From the NCBI GenBank assembly GCA_016706225.1, contig JADJKB010000002.1, positions 186,001 through 250,000 on the forward strand: a stretch of DNA of 64,000 nt, in the 5' to 3' direction. Below the pieces are notes generated by a model. The model worked only from the letters and a program-made list of their open reading frames with translations. It made no database searches and was not told where the DNA came from. Each line of letters starts with the position of its first letter. Position 1 is the first letter of the stretch. Position numbers and translations under genes: made by a program. Shown here piece by piece: positions 24,843 to 33,127 of the stretch. Source of the stretch: Myxococcales bacterium. GTDB lineage: Bacteria; Myxococcota_A; Polyangia; Polyangiales; Polyangiaceae.

Positions 24843-26066
24843 ATGGCGAACGTGCGTGAGATTGCCGATGCACTCTGGGTGGGGGACGCCAAGACCTCCG
24901 AGCTGCAGCCGATATCCCTGCTGCTCGGCCTCGAAGAGATGCAGCCGGGTCTGGCTTTTCTGTCCAGCTTCGGCAACGTGATTGCCCTCGAGAGCCAGGG
25001 GGAGCTGGCACTCGTCGATACCGGCGGGTTCTTCATGGCCGGTCAGAACCATGCCCACGTTCGCGAGTGGTCGAAGGCCCCGCTGCGGCGCGCGATCTAC
25101 ACGCATGGCCACGTCGACCACGCGTTCGGGCTGCCGCCCTTCGAGGCCGAACGACAGGGCGCCGTCGAGGTGTTCGCGCACGAAGCCGTGAAAGATCGCT
25201 TCGATCGCTACCAGCTCACCGCCGGCTACAACCGCGTGATCAACGGTCGGCAGTTCGGCATGGCGGCGTGGCCCACCGAATATCGGTACCCCGACCAGAC
25301 CTATCGCGAGCGCCTGGTCATCAAGCACGGCGCCGAGACCATCGAGCTCACGCACGCCCGCGGCGAGACCGACGACCACACCTACGCCTGGCTGCCCGAG
25401 CGCCGCGTCTTGTGCACCGGAGATCTCTTCATCTGGGCCTCCCCGAACTGCGGAAATCCCCAGAAAGTGCAGCGTTTTCCCCGCGAATGGGCGGCTGCGC
25501 TGCGCCAGATGGCTGCGCTCGGAGCAGACCTGCTCTTGCCGGGCCACGGTCCCCCCATCGAGGGCAACGATCGGGTCGAACAGGCGCTCACCGAGAGCGC
25601 AGAGCTGCTCGAGTTCCTCGTCGAAGAGACCCTCTCCCGCATGAACGCCGGCCTGCGGCTGGACACGATTCTCGCGGAAGTGAAGGCGCCAGCGCGTCTG
25701 CTGGCTCGTCCCTATCTGAGACCAGTCTACGACGAACCGGAGTTCATCGTGCGCAACCTGTGGCGCCTCTACGGGGGCTGGTGGGACGGCAATCCCGCGC
25801 GACTCAAGCCGGCACCGGATGCCAAGGTCGGGTCGGAGGTTGCGGCGCTGGCCGGCGGTGTCGGTGCGCTTTCGGCCCGGGCCGAGGCCCTCGCCGCGGA
25901 AGGCGAGCTTTCGCTGGCGTCGCACCTGATCGAGCTCGCCTTCGCTGCGGCGCCCACCGATCCGGAGGTGCGCCGGGTCCGCGCGAGCGTCTATTTCGCG
26001 CGGTCTTCGGCGGAAGTCAGCCTGATGGCTCGCAACATCTTCCGCGCCGCGGCGGAAGAGACCTGA
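24843..26066 (+). CDS. MBL-fold hydrolase, alkyl-sulfatase-like
   Basis: 407 residues, 15 bp after rph. Metal site 'THGHVDHAFG' (H-x-H-x-D-H), Asp in 'VDTGGFF', 'HARGETDDHTYAWLP', 'CTGDLFIWASPNCG' and 'LLPGHGPPI' are in the order of the metallo-beta-lactamase fold. The C-terminal 130 residues (after 'RPYLRPVYDEPEFIVRN' and 'YGGWWDGNP') match the dimerisation region of alkyl sulfatases such as SdsA1/BDS1. No signal peptide, unlike secreted SDS hydrolases, so a cytosolic substrate is likely. The C-terminal SCP2-like domain of SdsA1 is missing. Confidence 0.82.
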   Translation: MANVREIADALWVGDAKTSELQPISLLLGLEEMQPGLAFLSSFGNVIALESQGELALVDTGGFFMAGQNHAHVREWSKAPLRRAIYTHGHVDHAFGLPPFEAERQGAVEVFAHEAVKDRFDRYQLTAGYNRVINGRQFGMAAWPTEYRYPDQTYRERLVIKHGAETIELTHARGETDDHTYAWLPERRVLCTGDLFIWASPNCGNPQKVQRFPREWAAALRQMAALGADLLLPGHGPPIEGNDRVEQALTESAELLEFLVEETLSRMNAGLRLDTILAEVKAPARLLARPYLRPVYDEPEFIVRNLWRLYGGWWDGNPARLKPAPDAKVGSEVAALAGGVGALSARAEALAAEGELSLASHLIELAFAAAPTDPEVRRVRASVYFARSSAEVSLMARNIFRAAAEET

Positions 26067-26109
26067 GCGCTGGCCAAGCGCGCTTCGGGACTTATCTTCG
26101 CGAAGCTCG

Positions 26110-27195
26110 ATGCCCGAACTGGACTCCGCGTACGCCCTCGGCCGCTGGCAGCACCCGCTGCCGGACGGACGCATCCAGTGCGACCTGTGCCCGCGTTACT
26201 GCAAGCTCAACGACGGGCAGCGAGCGTTCTGTTTCATTCGGGAGCGTGTGGGCGACGCCATCTACCTCACCAGCTACGGTCGGGCGACGGGCTTCTGTGT
26301 CGATCCAATCGAGAAAAAGCCACTCAATCACTTCTATCCGGGGTCGTCCGTCCTGAGCTTCGGAACGGCGGGCTGCAACCTCGGCTGCAAGTTCTGCCAG
26401 AACTGGGACATCTCGAAGGCGAAGGAAATCGAGCGACTGTCGGACCGCGCGACACCGGAGCAGGTCGCCGCTGCTGCCGTGGAAGCTGGCTGCAAGAGTG
26501 TTGCCTTCACCTACAACGACCCGGTGATCTTCGCCGAATACGCCATTGATGCGGCAAAAGCCTGCCGAGAACGGGACGTGAAGACGGTGGCCGTCACGGC
26601 CGGCTACATCACACCGGAGGCCAGGCAGGACTTCTTCTCCGTCATCGATGCGGCCAACGTCGACCTCAAGGCGTTCACACCGGAGTTCTATCGAAAGCTG
26701 TGCGCCGCCGAGCTCGAACCCGTGCTGGACACGCTGCGCTTCCTCAAGCACGAGACGGATGTCTGGCTCGAGGTCACCACGCTGCTGATCCCGGGTCACA
26801 ACGACTCCGTGGAAGAGGTCGACCGCCTGTGTGATTGGTTCCTGCGTGAGCTTGGCCCCGACGTACCGCTTCACTTCAGCGCGTTCCACCCAGACTTCAA
26901 GCTGCTCGACCTCTCGGCCACACCCCCGGAGACCTGCAAACGCGCCCGAGCCCAGGCCCTCGCGCACGGCCTTCGGTTTGTCTACTCGGGCAACATTCAC
27001 GACGTGACCGGCGGCTCCACCGTCTGCCCGAGTTGCAGCGCCGTGCTGATCGAGCGCGACTGGTACCAGATCGGTGCCTACCGCTTGAGCGGAAATCAGT
27101 GTGCGGCCTGCGGCGAGAAGATCCCGGGGCAGTTCGCTGCCGACGGCCTGCGCGATCAATGGGGCCGAAAACGCCTGCGGATCGCCATCGGCTGA
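26110..27195 (+). CDS. amrS: AmmeMemoRadiSam-type radical SAM enzyme AmrS
   Basis: 361 residues. Radical SAM motif CNLGCKFC (C-x3-C-x2-C, about residue 88) in the characteristic setting 'SFGTAGCNLGCKFCQNWDIS', followed by 'VAFTYNDPVIFAEY', 'NVDLKAF' and 'LEVTTLLIPGHND'. An N-terminal Cys block (CDLCPRYC) and a C-terminal two-pair zinc ribbon (CPSC, CAACGEK) are typical of this subfamily. The family is defined by co-occurrence with Memo and AMMECR1 genes; neither is next to it here. Substrate unknown. It starts 43 bp after the MBL gene and is convergent with the TetR gene. Confidence 0.87.
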   Translation: MPELDSAYALGRWQHPLPDGRIQCDLCPRYCKLNDGQRAFCFIRERVGDAIYLTSYGRATGFCVDPIEKKPLNHFYPGSSVLSFGTAGCNLGCKFCQNWDISKAKEIERLSDRATPEQVAAAAVEAGCKSVAFTYNDPVIFAEYAIDAAKACRERDVKTVAVTAGYITPEARQDFFSVIDAANVDLKAFTPEFYRKLCAAELEPVLDTLRFLKHETDVWLEVTTLLIPGHNDSVEEVDRLCDWFLRELGPDVPLHFSAFHPDFKLLDLSATPPETCKRARAQALAHGLRFVYSGNIHDVTGGSTVCPSCSAVLIERDWYQIGAYRLSGNQCAACGEKIPGQFAADGLRDQWGRKRLRIAIG

Positions 27196-27238
27196 GCCTC
27201 TCCTGGCCCGCGCTCGTGCGCCCGCCGAGGTGCGCCGC

Positions 27239-27949
27239 TCAGTCCTCGCCGAAGGCGTACCGGTACAGCATGTCGGCGAGCGCAGCGCGCATTGCGCGGG
27301 CCTGGCGTGGCGACGGCGGCGGCCCGCGCAGGCCGACCGTGACGAAGGCCACATCCTGCGCGGCCACCGAGATCACGTGTGCCGCGGCCGCTGCGTCGGG
27401 AATGCGCGCCTCGGACACACTCTGGCGGATCAGGGCCGCGAGCACGACCCGGCCCCGCTCCTCGTAGTCGTCGCGCAGCTTCGCGATCTCCGCGTCGCGC
27501 ATGGCCACGGCCATGAACTCGCGTGACAATCGCGGATTCACCGAGGTGCTCTCGAACAAGATGTCGATCACCTGGTCCACGGCAGCTCGGCGTTCGCGGG
27601 TGGTCCGGGTCGACGCGAACGAGTCCGGTGTCAGGCGGTTCATCACGCTCTGATAAGAACGCTCGAGGTGTTGCTCGACGAGCTCGACGAACGCTTGGCG
27701 TTTGTCACTGAAGTAGCGATAGAAGGTGCCGACGGCCACACCCGCCCGCTCTGCGATGTCCGGGGTCTGGGTCTCGTCGTACCCGCGCTGGGTGAACGCC
27801 AGCTCGGCCGCCTCCAGCAGGCGCTGGCGGGTGTCCCGGGCGCGCTGCTGGGGGAAGTCCCGGGTGTCCCGGGTCGGCGGGATGGAACCGCGCTCGGAGC
27901 TCTCCGCCCCGGAAACCACCGATTTTCTCGTAGAACGAGCGACCGACAC
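27239..27949 (-). CDS. TetR-family transcriptional regulator
   Basis: 236 residues from GTG 27949; the first 33 residues are an unstructured lead and a later start near the helix-turn-helix cannot be excluded. The HTH is typical: 'RLLEAAELAFTQRGYDE' then 'IAERAGVAVGTFYRYFSDKR' (about residues 40-86). The C-terminal ligand domain is divergent, as usual. Divergently transcribed from the diiron protein gene with 104 bp between starts, in which two palindromes containing TGAAAC are visible. It most likely represses that gene and itself. The ligand is unknown; fatty acyl compounds are common for relatives. Confidence 0.88.
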   Translation of the reverse strand: MSVARSTRKSVVSGAESSERGSIPPTRDTRDFPQQRARDTRQRLLEAAELAFTQRGYDETQTPDIAERAGVAVGTFYRYFSDKRQAFVELVEQHLERSYQSVMNRLTPDSFASTRTTRERRAAVDQVIDILFESTSVNPRLSREFMAVAMRDAEIAKLRDDYEERGRVVLAALIRQSVSEARIPDAAAAAHVISVAAQDVAFVTVGLRGPPPSPRQARAMRAALADMLYRYAFGED

Positions 27950-27979
27950 CCGGCCAGTCTAACCCCACCCCACAAAAAG

Positions 27980-27993
27980 TGAAACCGACTTCA
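27980..27993. promoter_or_regulatory. Candidate TetR operator, regulator-proximal
   Basis: TGAAAC-CG-ACTTCA, an imperfect copy of the palindrome at 28025 (right arm four of six). Its left arm with one flanking base on each side (AGTGAAACC, 27978-27986) is the exact inverse complement of GGTTTCACT at 28032-28040, so two half-sites face each other 45 bp apart. Confidence 0.4.
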
Positions 27994-28002
27994 GATTTCT
28001 AC

Positions 28003-28031
28003 TTGACGATGGTCATTGCAAAGATGAAACT
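28003..28031 (+). promoter_or_regulatory. Possible promoter of diiron protein gene
   Basis: TTGACG at 28003-28008 is a near-consensus -35. Sequence 16-17 bp downstream (about 28025-28031) holds only a poor -10 and coincides with the TGAAAC palindrome. Position between the two operators supports the call, but the -10 is weak. Confidence 0.35.
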
Positions 28032-28038
28032 GGTTTCA
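28025..28038. promoter_or_regulatory. TetR operator, target-gene proximal
   Basis: TGAAAC-TG-GTTTCA: perfect 6-bp arms with a 2-bp spacer, typical TetR-family geometry. It overlaps the likely -10 region of the diiron-protein promoter and lies 6 bp upstream of its GGAGG ribosome site, so binding would block transcription. Confidence 0.6.
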
Positions 28039-28053
28039 CTTTCCGGAGGCCCC

Positions 28054-29079
28054 ATGGACGCACCGCAGAAACGCATGCTGAACGTCGAATGCATCGAGAC
28101 CCAGCTCGATGTGAACTTCAACTGGGGCTACGAGAAGACCCGCGAAGATTTGCGGGACCTCTACCGCAAGGCCAAACAATCCCAGTGGGACGCCGAAGAG
28201 CGCCTGGACTGGTCCATCGACGTCGACATCGAGAAGGCCCAGATCCCGGAGTTCATGCACCCGCTCTACGGCTCGGACATCTACGCCAAGCTCGACGAGA
28301 AGAAGCACCTCGAGCTGAGGCGTGAGATGCCGGCGTGGAGCCAGTCGCAGTTTCTCCACGGTGAGCAGGGCGCGCTCCTGGTGGCCGCGCAGCTGGTGAA
28401 CTCGGTTCCCGACATCGAATCGAAGCTCTACGCCGGGACGCAGGTCGTCGACGAGGCGCGGCACGTCGAGGTGTTCGATCGCTACTTGCACGAGAAGATC
28501 GGCAACTCGTACCCCATCAGCCCGCACCTGCGGGCGCTGCTCGACCGCATCCTCAAGGATTCGCGCTGGGACATGAAGCTCCTGGGCATGCAGATCATGG
28601 TCGAAGGCCTGGCTTTGGCGGCCTTCGGTGTGACCCGTGCGTACATCGAGGAGCCCTTGCTCAAGGCTTTGACGACCTATGTGATCCAGGACGAGGCACG
28701 GCACGTGGCGTATGGCGTGCTCTCGCTGCGCGACTTCTACAGGGACCAGAAGGAGTCCGAGGTGCGCGAGCGGGAGGACTTCGTGTACGAGGCTGCGGTG
28801 CTGATGCGCGACCGCTTCCTGTTCCAGGAGGTCTGGGAAAAGACCGGCCTGCCGGTGAAGGAGTGCATGGAGATCACGCTGAACAACCAGGGTCAGCAGG
28901 AGTTCCGGAAGATGCTCTTCTCCAAGATCGTGCCCGCCGTGAAGAAGGCCGGCCTGCTCTCCGACCGGCAGCGTGAGCGCTTCCACGAGCTGGGGATCTT
29001 GCAGTACGAAGACTGGCAAGATCCCTTCCAGGCGTTGCAGGAGGCCGAGGCCGAGCAGCGAGCCGAGCGCGCAGCCTGA
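28054..29079 (+). CDS. Ferritin-like diiron oxygenase family protein
   Basis: 341 residues. ATG 28054 follows a GGAGG site; upstream in-frame ATGs lie within the operator region. An all-helical protein with a duplicated iron-binding pattern: Glu in 'HGEQGALLVAAQL', 'DEARHVEVF', then 'EGLALAAFG' and 'DEARHVAYG', i.e. two E...E-x-x-H sets as in ribonucleotide-reductase-like diiron oxygenases. No signal peptide. The family includes desaturase- and N-oxygenase-like enzymes; the substrate is unknown. Control by a divergent TetR regulator suggests an inducible function, perhaps acting on fatty acyl or aromatic compounds. Confidence 0.82.
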   Translation: MDAPQKRMLNVECIETQLDVNFNWGYEKTREDLRDLYRKAKQSQWDAEERLDWSIDVDIEKAQIPEFMHPLYGSDIYAKLDEKKHLELRREMPAWSQSQFLHGEQGALLVAAQLVNSVPDIESKLYAGTQVVDEARHVEVFDRYLHEKIGNSYPISPHLRALLDRILKDSRWDMKLLGMQIMVEGLALAAFGVTRAYIEEPLLKALTTYVIQDEARHVAYGVLSLRDFYRDQKESEVREREDFVYEAAVLMRDRFLFQEVWEKTGLPVKECMEITLNNQGQQEFRKMLFSKIVPAVKKAGLLSDRQRERFHELGILQYEDWQDPFQALQEAEAEQRAERAA

Positions 29080-29163
29080 GGGACTGAAAGCGATACACAC
29101 GCGTTCGGCTACGCACTGCGTACCCGGTCCCGTGTCGCCCGCTTCTCACCTGTGCGCCGGCGG

Positions 29164-29203
29164 AGACAGTCCAAGTGGTTTAACCACCACAGTCTGGGTT
29201 TTT
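29164..29203 (+). terminator. Possible terminator after diiron protein gene
   Basis: The stem has AGAC/GTCT outer arms and GTGGTT-T-AACCAC inner arms (29175-29187), followed by GGGTTTTT. The inner loop is asymmetric and the inner palindrome alone could instead be an operator for the gene starting at 29259. Confidence 0.35.
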
Positions 29204-29258
29204 CGCGGACGAAACGCCGGGAAATTGCCCGGCACGCCGGTTGCTCTCGTGACCGTTC

Positions 29259-30998
29259 GTGTATCGGCTCCAATCACAGAACCGCCGTCGCCGGGTGGCC
29301 GTCGCGCTGATCGCGCTCGCGGCCTTCGGGGCTCCGGCGTGGGCAAACGCTCAGGCGCCTCGGGGTTCGAGTGCCACGCAGACCGAAGGGGTCGTCGTGG
29401 CGCTCGAGAGCGACGACATCGTCATCGACCTGGCCGGCAAACGCGGCGCGTCGAGTGGTGATGTCGTCGAGCTGTGGCGCCCGCTGAAGCTGAAGCATCC
29501 CGTCACCGGCAAGACCGTGACGGATCGCTTCCGCATCGGCTCACTCAAGCTGACGCAGGTCCGTGACCGACTGTCGCTGGCGCGGGCGGACGGCAAGCTC
29601 GCACGGGCCGCGGAGCCCGGCGACATCGTCATTCTGCGCAAAGTGCAGCTGGACGACGTGCCCGGCCCGAGCGGTCCTTCCGTGAAGAAACTTCCGCTGC
29701 CCGAGGCTCGGCCGGCGAAACCCCTCGCAACGGCAAGACCAGCGGACGCATCCGGCGCGGCCGAAGACGAGCAACGCGCGCCCGCAGATCCGGAAGCGCA
29801 GCAGGTCGCCGCGCTGTTCGACGGCCTCAAGGGCGCCGATCTCACCCGCCGCATCATCAGCTACGAGGACTACGTGCGGGAGAATCCCGAGGGGCGTTAC
29901 GCCGTCGTCTTGTGGGAAGAAGCAGCCCAGCTGCGTCGGCTCTTGGCCCACGACGCGGTTCGGTCTTCGTCGCGCGCGCCGACGGCGGCGGGTTTCAGCG
30001 CCCCGAAGCAGGCCCTCGAGGGCATGCCCCTCACGTTGGGTGTGGAGGTGGAGGGAGCGGCAAAGGGCGCGGTGCTGCACGCGCGCCGAGCTGGCGAGGT
30101 TGCCTACCGCTCGACGCCCATGCGCGCGGCGGGGCCGGGTTACTTCAGTGTGACCATCCCCAAGGAGCGCATGCGTGCACCTTCGGTGCAGTACTTCATC
30201 GAGGCGATCACCGCGGACGGGAAGGCCGCGCCGCTGGTGGCTTCGGCGGATTCGCCGAACGCGCTCGAAGTGGAGCCGATCCCGAGCGCCACGCCGCCGC
30301 TGCGCAAGGACGCCACGGCCAGCCTCTGGAGCGACTACGCCGACTACAACCGCCTGCGCGGGAACGACCGTGTCTGGCAGACGGAAGGTTACGTCGGCGT
30401 GCGGCTCGCGGACGAAGGGCTGCGGGCGTTGCGCACGGGATTCGGTGTATTTCGCGGGGTGGGCGGCTCAATCGAGGAGCTCGACGAACAGAAAAAGAGC
30501 GCGCGCCGCGTGGGCCTCACCTACGGGTATCTCGAGACCGAGATCGCATTCTCGTCGTTCACGGCGCTGATCGTGCGTGGGGTCATCGGGCTTCGTGACG
30601 ATGGCGTCGCCGGCGGGGCGCAGACGCTGGTCCGCATTGGCAACGACAAGAAGACGAACCTTCAGCTCGGCGGTGAAGCCCTGGGTGGGATCGGCGTGCG
30701 GGGGATCACCCAGCTCGAGCTGAACGTGTTCGAGCAGGTTCCGATGTTGTTCCGCACCGAGGTGACCAACCAGCCGGCAGGCTCCGCGGCCACCAAGGAA
30801 GACGTGCGGCCCTTCGACACCAACGCGACCCCCGACGACACCTCGCTGTCACAAGGGCAAATTGGCGGGCGCGCCATCGTGCAGGTTGGTTATCGGGTGA
30901 CGCCGGAGCTCGTCGTCGCTGTGCGTGGTTCCTATCAAGGTCGAACGATCAAACACGCCGGACCTGGGTTCGGCGGGGCGGTGACGTACTCATGGTGA
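29259..30998 (+). CDS. Outer-membrane barrel protein with N-terminal periplasmic domain
   Basis: 579 residues from GTG 29259. Signal peptide to about residue 32 (ALIALAAFGAPAWANA). The first folded part ('GVVVALESDDIVIDLAGKRG', 'GDVVELWRP', 'GDIVILRK') resembles the small beta domain seen at the C-terminus of FlgT-like proteins. A Pro/Ala linker and immunoglobulin-like region follow. The last 200 residues alternate as beta strands and end in 'FGGAVTYSW', a terminal aromatic as in outer-membrane barrels. The gene downstream (overlap 7 bp) has the same barrel type. Function unknown. Confidence 0.75.
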   Translation: MYRLQSQNRRRRVAVALIALAAFGAPAWANAQAPRGSSATQTEGVVVALESDDIVIDLAGKRGASSGDVVELWRPLKLKHPVTGKTVTDRFRIGSLKLTQVRDRLSLARADGKLARAAEPGDIVILRKVQLDDVPGPSGPSVKKLPLPEARPAKPLATARPADASGAAEDEQRAPADPEAQQVAALFDGLKGADLTRRIISYEDYVRENPEGRYAVVLWEEAAQLRRLLAHDAVRSSSRAPTAAGFSAPKQALEGMPLTLGVEVEGAAKGAVLHARRAGEVAYRSTPMRAAGPGYFSVTIPKERMRAPSVQYFIEAITADGKAAPLVASADSPNALEVEPIPSATPPLRKDATASLWSDYADYNRLRGNDRVWQTEGYVGVRLADEGLRALRTGFGVFRGVGGSIEELDEQKKSARRVGLTYGYLETEIAFSSFTALIVRGVIGLRDDGVAGGAQTLVRIGNDKKTNLQLGGEALGGIGVRGITQLELNVFEQVPMLFRTEVTNQPAGSAATKEDVRPFDTNATPDDTSLSQGQIGGRAIVQVGYRVTPELVVAVRGSYQGRTIKHAGPGFGGAVTYSW

Positions 30999-32176
30999 AG
31001 CGATGGTCCACACTGCTCGCCGCGGCGCTGGCTGCCACGACGTTCGGGCTCTCGGCCAAGGCCGAGCCAGAAATCCCCGCGGATCCCTCGAAATCGAGCG
31101 ATCCACCGCGAGAAGCCGGCACCGCTCCCGAGCCGGTTCCCGCCCCGGTGACGCCGCCTAGCACACCCAAGGTGCACCACGCTCCGCTCGCCACGGCACG
31201 CGCGCACGAGTCGTTCAGCGTGCGAGCTGACATCGAGCATCCCGAGCTGGTGAAACGCGCGCTGTTGGTGTTTCGCACCGCCGGCCGAGAAGGACTACGG
31301 GAAGTGGAGCTCCTGCGAGCATCCTCAGGTCCCTACGTGGCCGAGGTGCCGGCCGAGGACGTGGTCTGGCCGAGTCTGGCCTATGCCATCGAGCTCGAGC
31401 TGCTCTCGGGAAAACGCTCGGCGGCCTTCGCGTCGCGCAGCGAGCTTCACGAGGTTCAGGTTCCAGAGGACCTGATGGACATTCGGGAGCGTGCGCTCAG
31501 TCAGCGGCTGGGCGGACGGCGCTCGGTGTTCGCCGCGACCGGCGAGGTCGTATCGTTCGGCACGAGTCAGGCGCAGAAGCTCAACGCGCCCGGCACCGAG
31601 AGTGTCAACGACTACTACTATCGCGCGGAGGGCAGCTACACCTATCGGCCCCTGCGTGTGGTGACGGAGTTCGCCATTCGCATCGGGTTGGTCCGGGGAA
31701 AGTCGCCGGTGCCGAGCCGCGAGCTGTTACCCGATCAGAGCGAGTCCGAGCGCTACGACGTGGGTCTCAACTACGCCGCTCCGATGGTTCGTTTTCGGCT
31801 TCACGACCAGGTGCACCTGCAGACGGAGCTCTTGGGCAGCATGACGGAGGTGGGTTTCGCCGGCGGCGGCGGCGGTGCGCTGCTGCTCGGGGATCCCTAC
31901 GGGACCAAGCTCACGCTCGGCTTCGAGTCCATCGGCACCTTTGGCAACCGCTTTTACAGTCGCATGGACGTGGTCGCGACCGAGCGCGTGACGGTGGCTC
32001 CGATGATCGAGATCACCAACATGCCCAGCGCGGACACCTACGGTGTGCGCTTGCTCGGGGAGGTCGCGCTGGACGCCGGTGGTGGGTTCTCGCTGGCGCT
32101 CCGCGGAGGTTACCAAGCCAGGCTCGCCACCAGCGGCGGACCGAGCGGCGGGGCGGCGGTGTCGTATGCGTTCTGA
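30992..32176 (+). CDS. Outer-membrane barrel protein, partner of upstream gene
   Basis: 394 residues, starting inside the end of the preceding gene (7-bp overlap). Signal peptide (LLAAALAATTFGLSAKA), Pro-rich linker, an immunoglobulin-like part ('HESFSVRADIEHPELVKRAL', 'AYAIELELLSGKR'), then a barrel ending 'GGAAVSYAF'. The Ig-plus-barrel layout and terminal motif (GG-AV-Y) match the upstream protein, which has an extra N-terminal domain. The two probably arose by duplication and may form a complex in the outer membrane. Confidence 0.75.
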   Translation: MVKRWSTLLAAALAATTFGLSAKAEPEIPADPSKSSDPPREAGTAPEPVPAPVTPPSTPKVHHAPLATARAHESFSVRADIEHPELVKRALLVFRTAGREGLREVELLRASSGPYVAEVPAEDVVWPSLAYAIELELLSGKRSAAFASRSELHEVQVPEDLMDIRERALSQRLGGRRSVFAATGEVVSFGTSQAQKLNAPGTESVNDYYYRAEGSYTYRPLRVVTEFAIRIGLVRGKSPVPSRELLPDQSESERYDVGLNYAAPMVRFRLHDQVHLQTELLGSMTEVGFAGGGGGALLLGDPYGTKLTLGFESIGTFGNRFYSRMDVVATERVTVAPMIEITNMPSADTYGVRLLGEVALDAGGGFSLALRGGYQARLATSGGPSGGAAVSYAF

Positions 32177-32187
32177 AGCCTTCAGCG

Positions 32188-32667
32188 TCAGCGTGAGAGA
32201 CCCGAACCGTGTAGCGCGTCGACGCGCTGCATTGCGCCGCGCACGCCGTAGAGCGTGGAGTCGTCCGGCGGCAGGACGGGGCCGAGGGCGGTGCTCGCCA
32301 AGATCGCACACAGCGTGTGAAGCGCGAGCTCGGATGACTCCGGCTCGGGATGGATCACCCAGACCGTGGTGCAGCGTGTGCAGAGCTCGGCCATGCCTGC
32401 GGCGCGGCCCGCGATCTCTGCCCGCCGTGCGCGGGCGAGGTCGGTGTCGGTTCTGAGCCGCGCGAGCAGCGTGAATCTTCCGAGGATCCCCCGGTCCGGG
32501 CGGCTGAGCTCGAGTTTGACCTCGGTCTCCACTGCAGGTTCCCCGGGCTGGAAACCGCGCTCGGAGAGCACCTCGATGCTGGCGCCGAAATGCTGGCGTG
32601 CGTTCTTCACGATCCCAGCCAGGTCGACGCGAGGCTCGTCTCGCTGAGCGAAGACCACGAAGTGCAC
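32188..32667 (-). CDS. Hypothetical cytosolic protein
   Basis: 159 residues from GTG 32667, convergent with the barrel gene (11 bp apart). No signal, membrane segment or known motif. Alternating alpha/beta pattern ('MHFVVFAQRDEPRVDL', 'EVKLELSRPD', 'TTVWVIHP') and a C-x-x-C in 'ELCTRCTTVW'. Composition is normal for the region and the frame has sensible amino-acid usage, so I regard it as real. Function not recognised. Confidence 0.55.
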   Translation of the reverse strand: MHFVVFAQRDEPRVDLAGIVKNARQHFGASIEVLSERGFQPGEPAVETEVKLELSRPDRGILGRFTLLARLRTDTDLARARRAEIAGRAAGMAELCTRCTTVWVIHPEPESSELALHTLCAILASTALGPVLPPDDSTLYGVRGAMQRVDALHGSGLSR

Positions 32668-32835
32668 GTCGCCAGCTTAGCCCCAATCGTGGGGCGCGAC
32701 GCTCGACTCTCTCCAGGCTCGTCCGGGCGTGCGGCTGCGGGGTGCGCTTGTGCGGGAACGGTCGCGCAATTCGAGTCGCTCACAACGTCGCCGATCCGCG
32801 CTAGGCTCGACCGCGTGGTGCAGGCCGGCGGGCGC

Positions 32836-33105
32836 ATGAATCTGGAGCTGGAACCGACGACGAACGCTGTCGCCCGTTATCGTGCGGAGCTGTCCTCCGG
32901 CGCCGAGACCTGGATCGGAGCGGTCGAAGTGAGCGCCGCGGGTGAGGTGCAGTTCGAGGCGTGGACCCCGGCAGAACCGCCGACCTGGCTCCGAGATGCG
33001 ACGCGCGCCATGGTCCGCACCGAGTGGCGCAACCGCACGGGCGAGAGCCCAACACACTGGCCACGGCGCATCACCCGCTGGCGCGCAAAACCCGCGAACG
33101 CGTAG
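32836..33105 (+). CDS. Small hypothetical protein
   Basis: 89 residues from ATG 32836; GTG 32815 would add seven. Sequence 'RYRAELSSGAETWIGAVEVS' and 'WTPAEPPTWLRDATRAMVRT' with a Trp-rich basic end. No signal peptide. It is 22 bp upstream of the SAM hydrolase gene and probably co-transcribed. The sense frame has coherent composition while the opposite frame does not, but the start is uncertain and no ribosome site is clear. Confidence 0.5.
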   Translation: MNLELEPTTNAVARYRAELSSGAETWIGAVEVSAAGEVQFEAWTPAEPPTWLRDATRAMVRTEWRNRTGESPTHWPRRITRWRAKPANA

Positions 33106-33127
33106 CCGGTGCTACGCTCCGGCAGCG

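Noticed and set aside
24000..26174. Very long minus-strand open frame antisense to rph and the MBL gene, fused to queE
   Set aside because: It lacks recognisable domains and follows third-position GC bias of the sense genes. Only the last 229 residues (queE) are protein-like.
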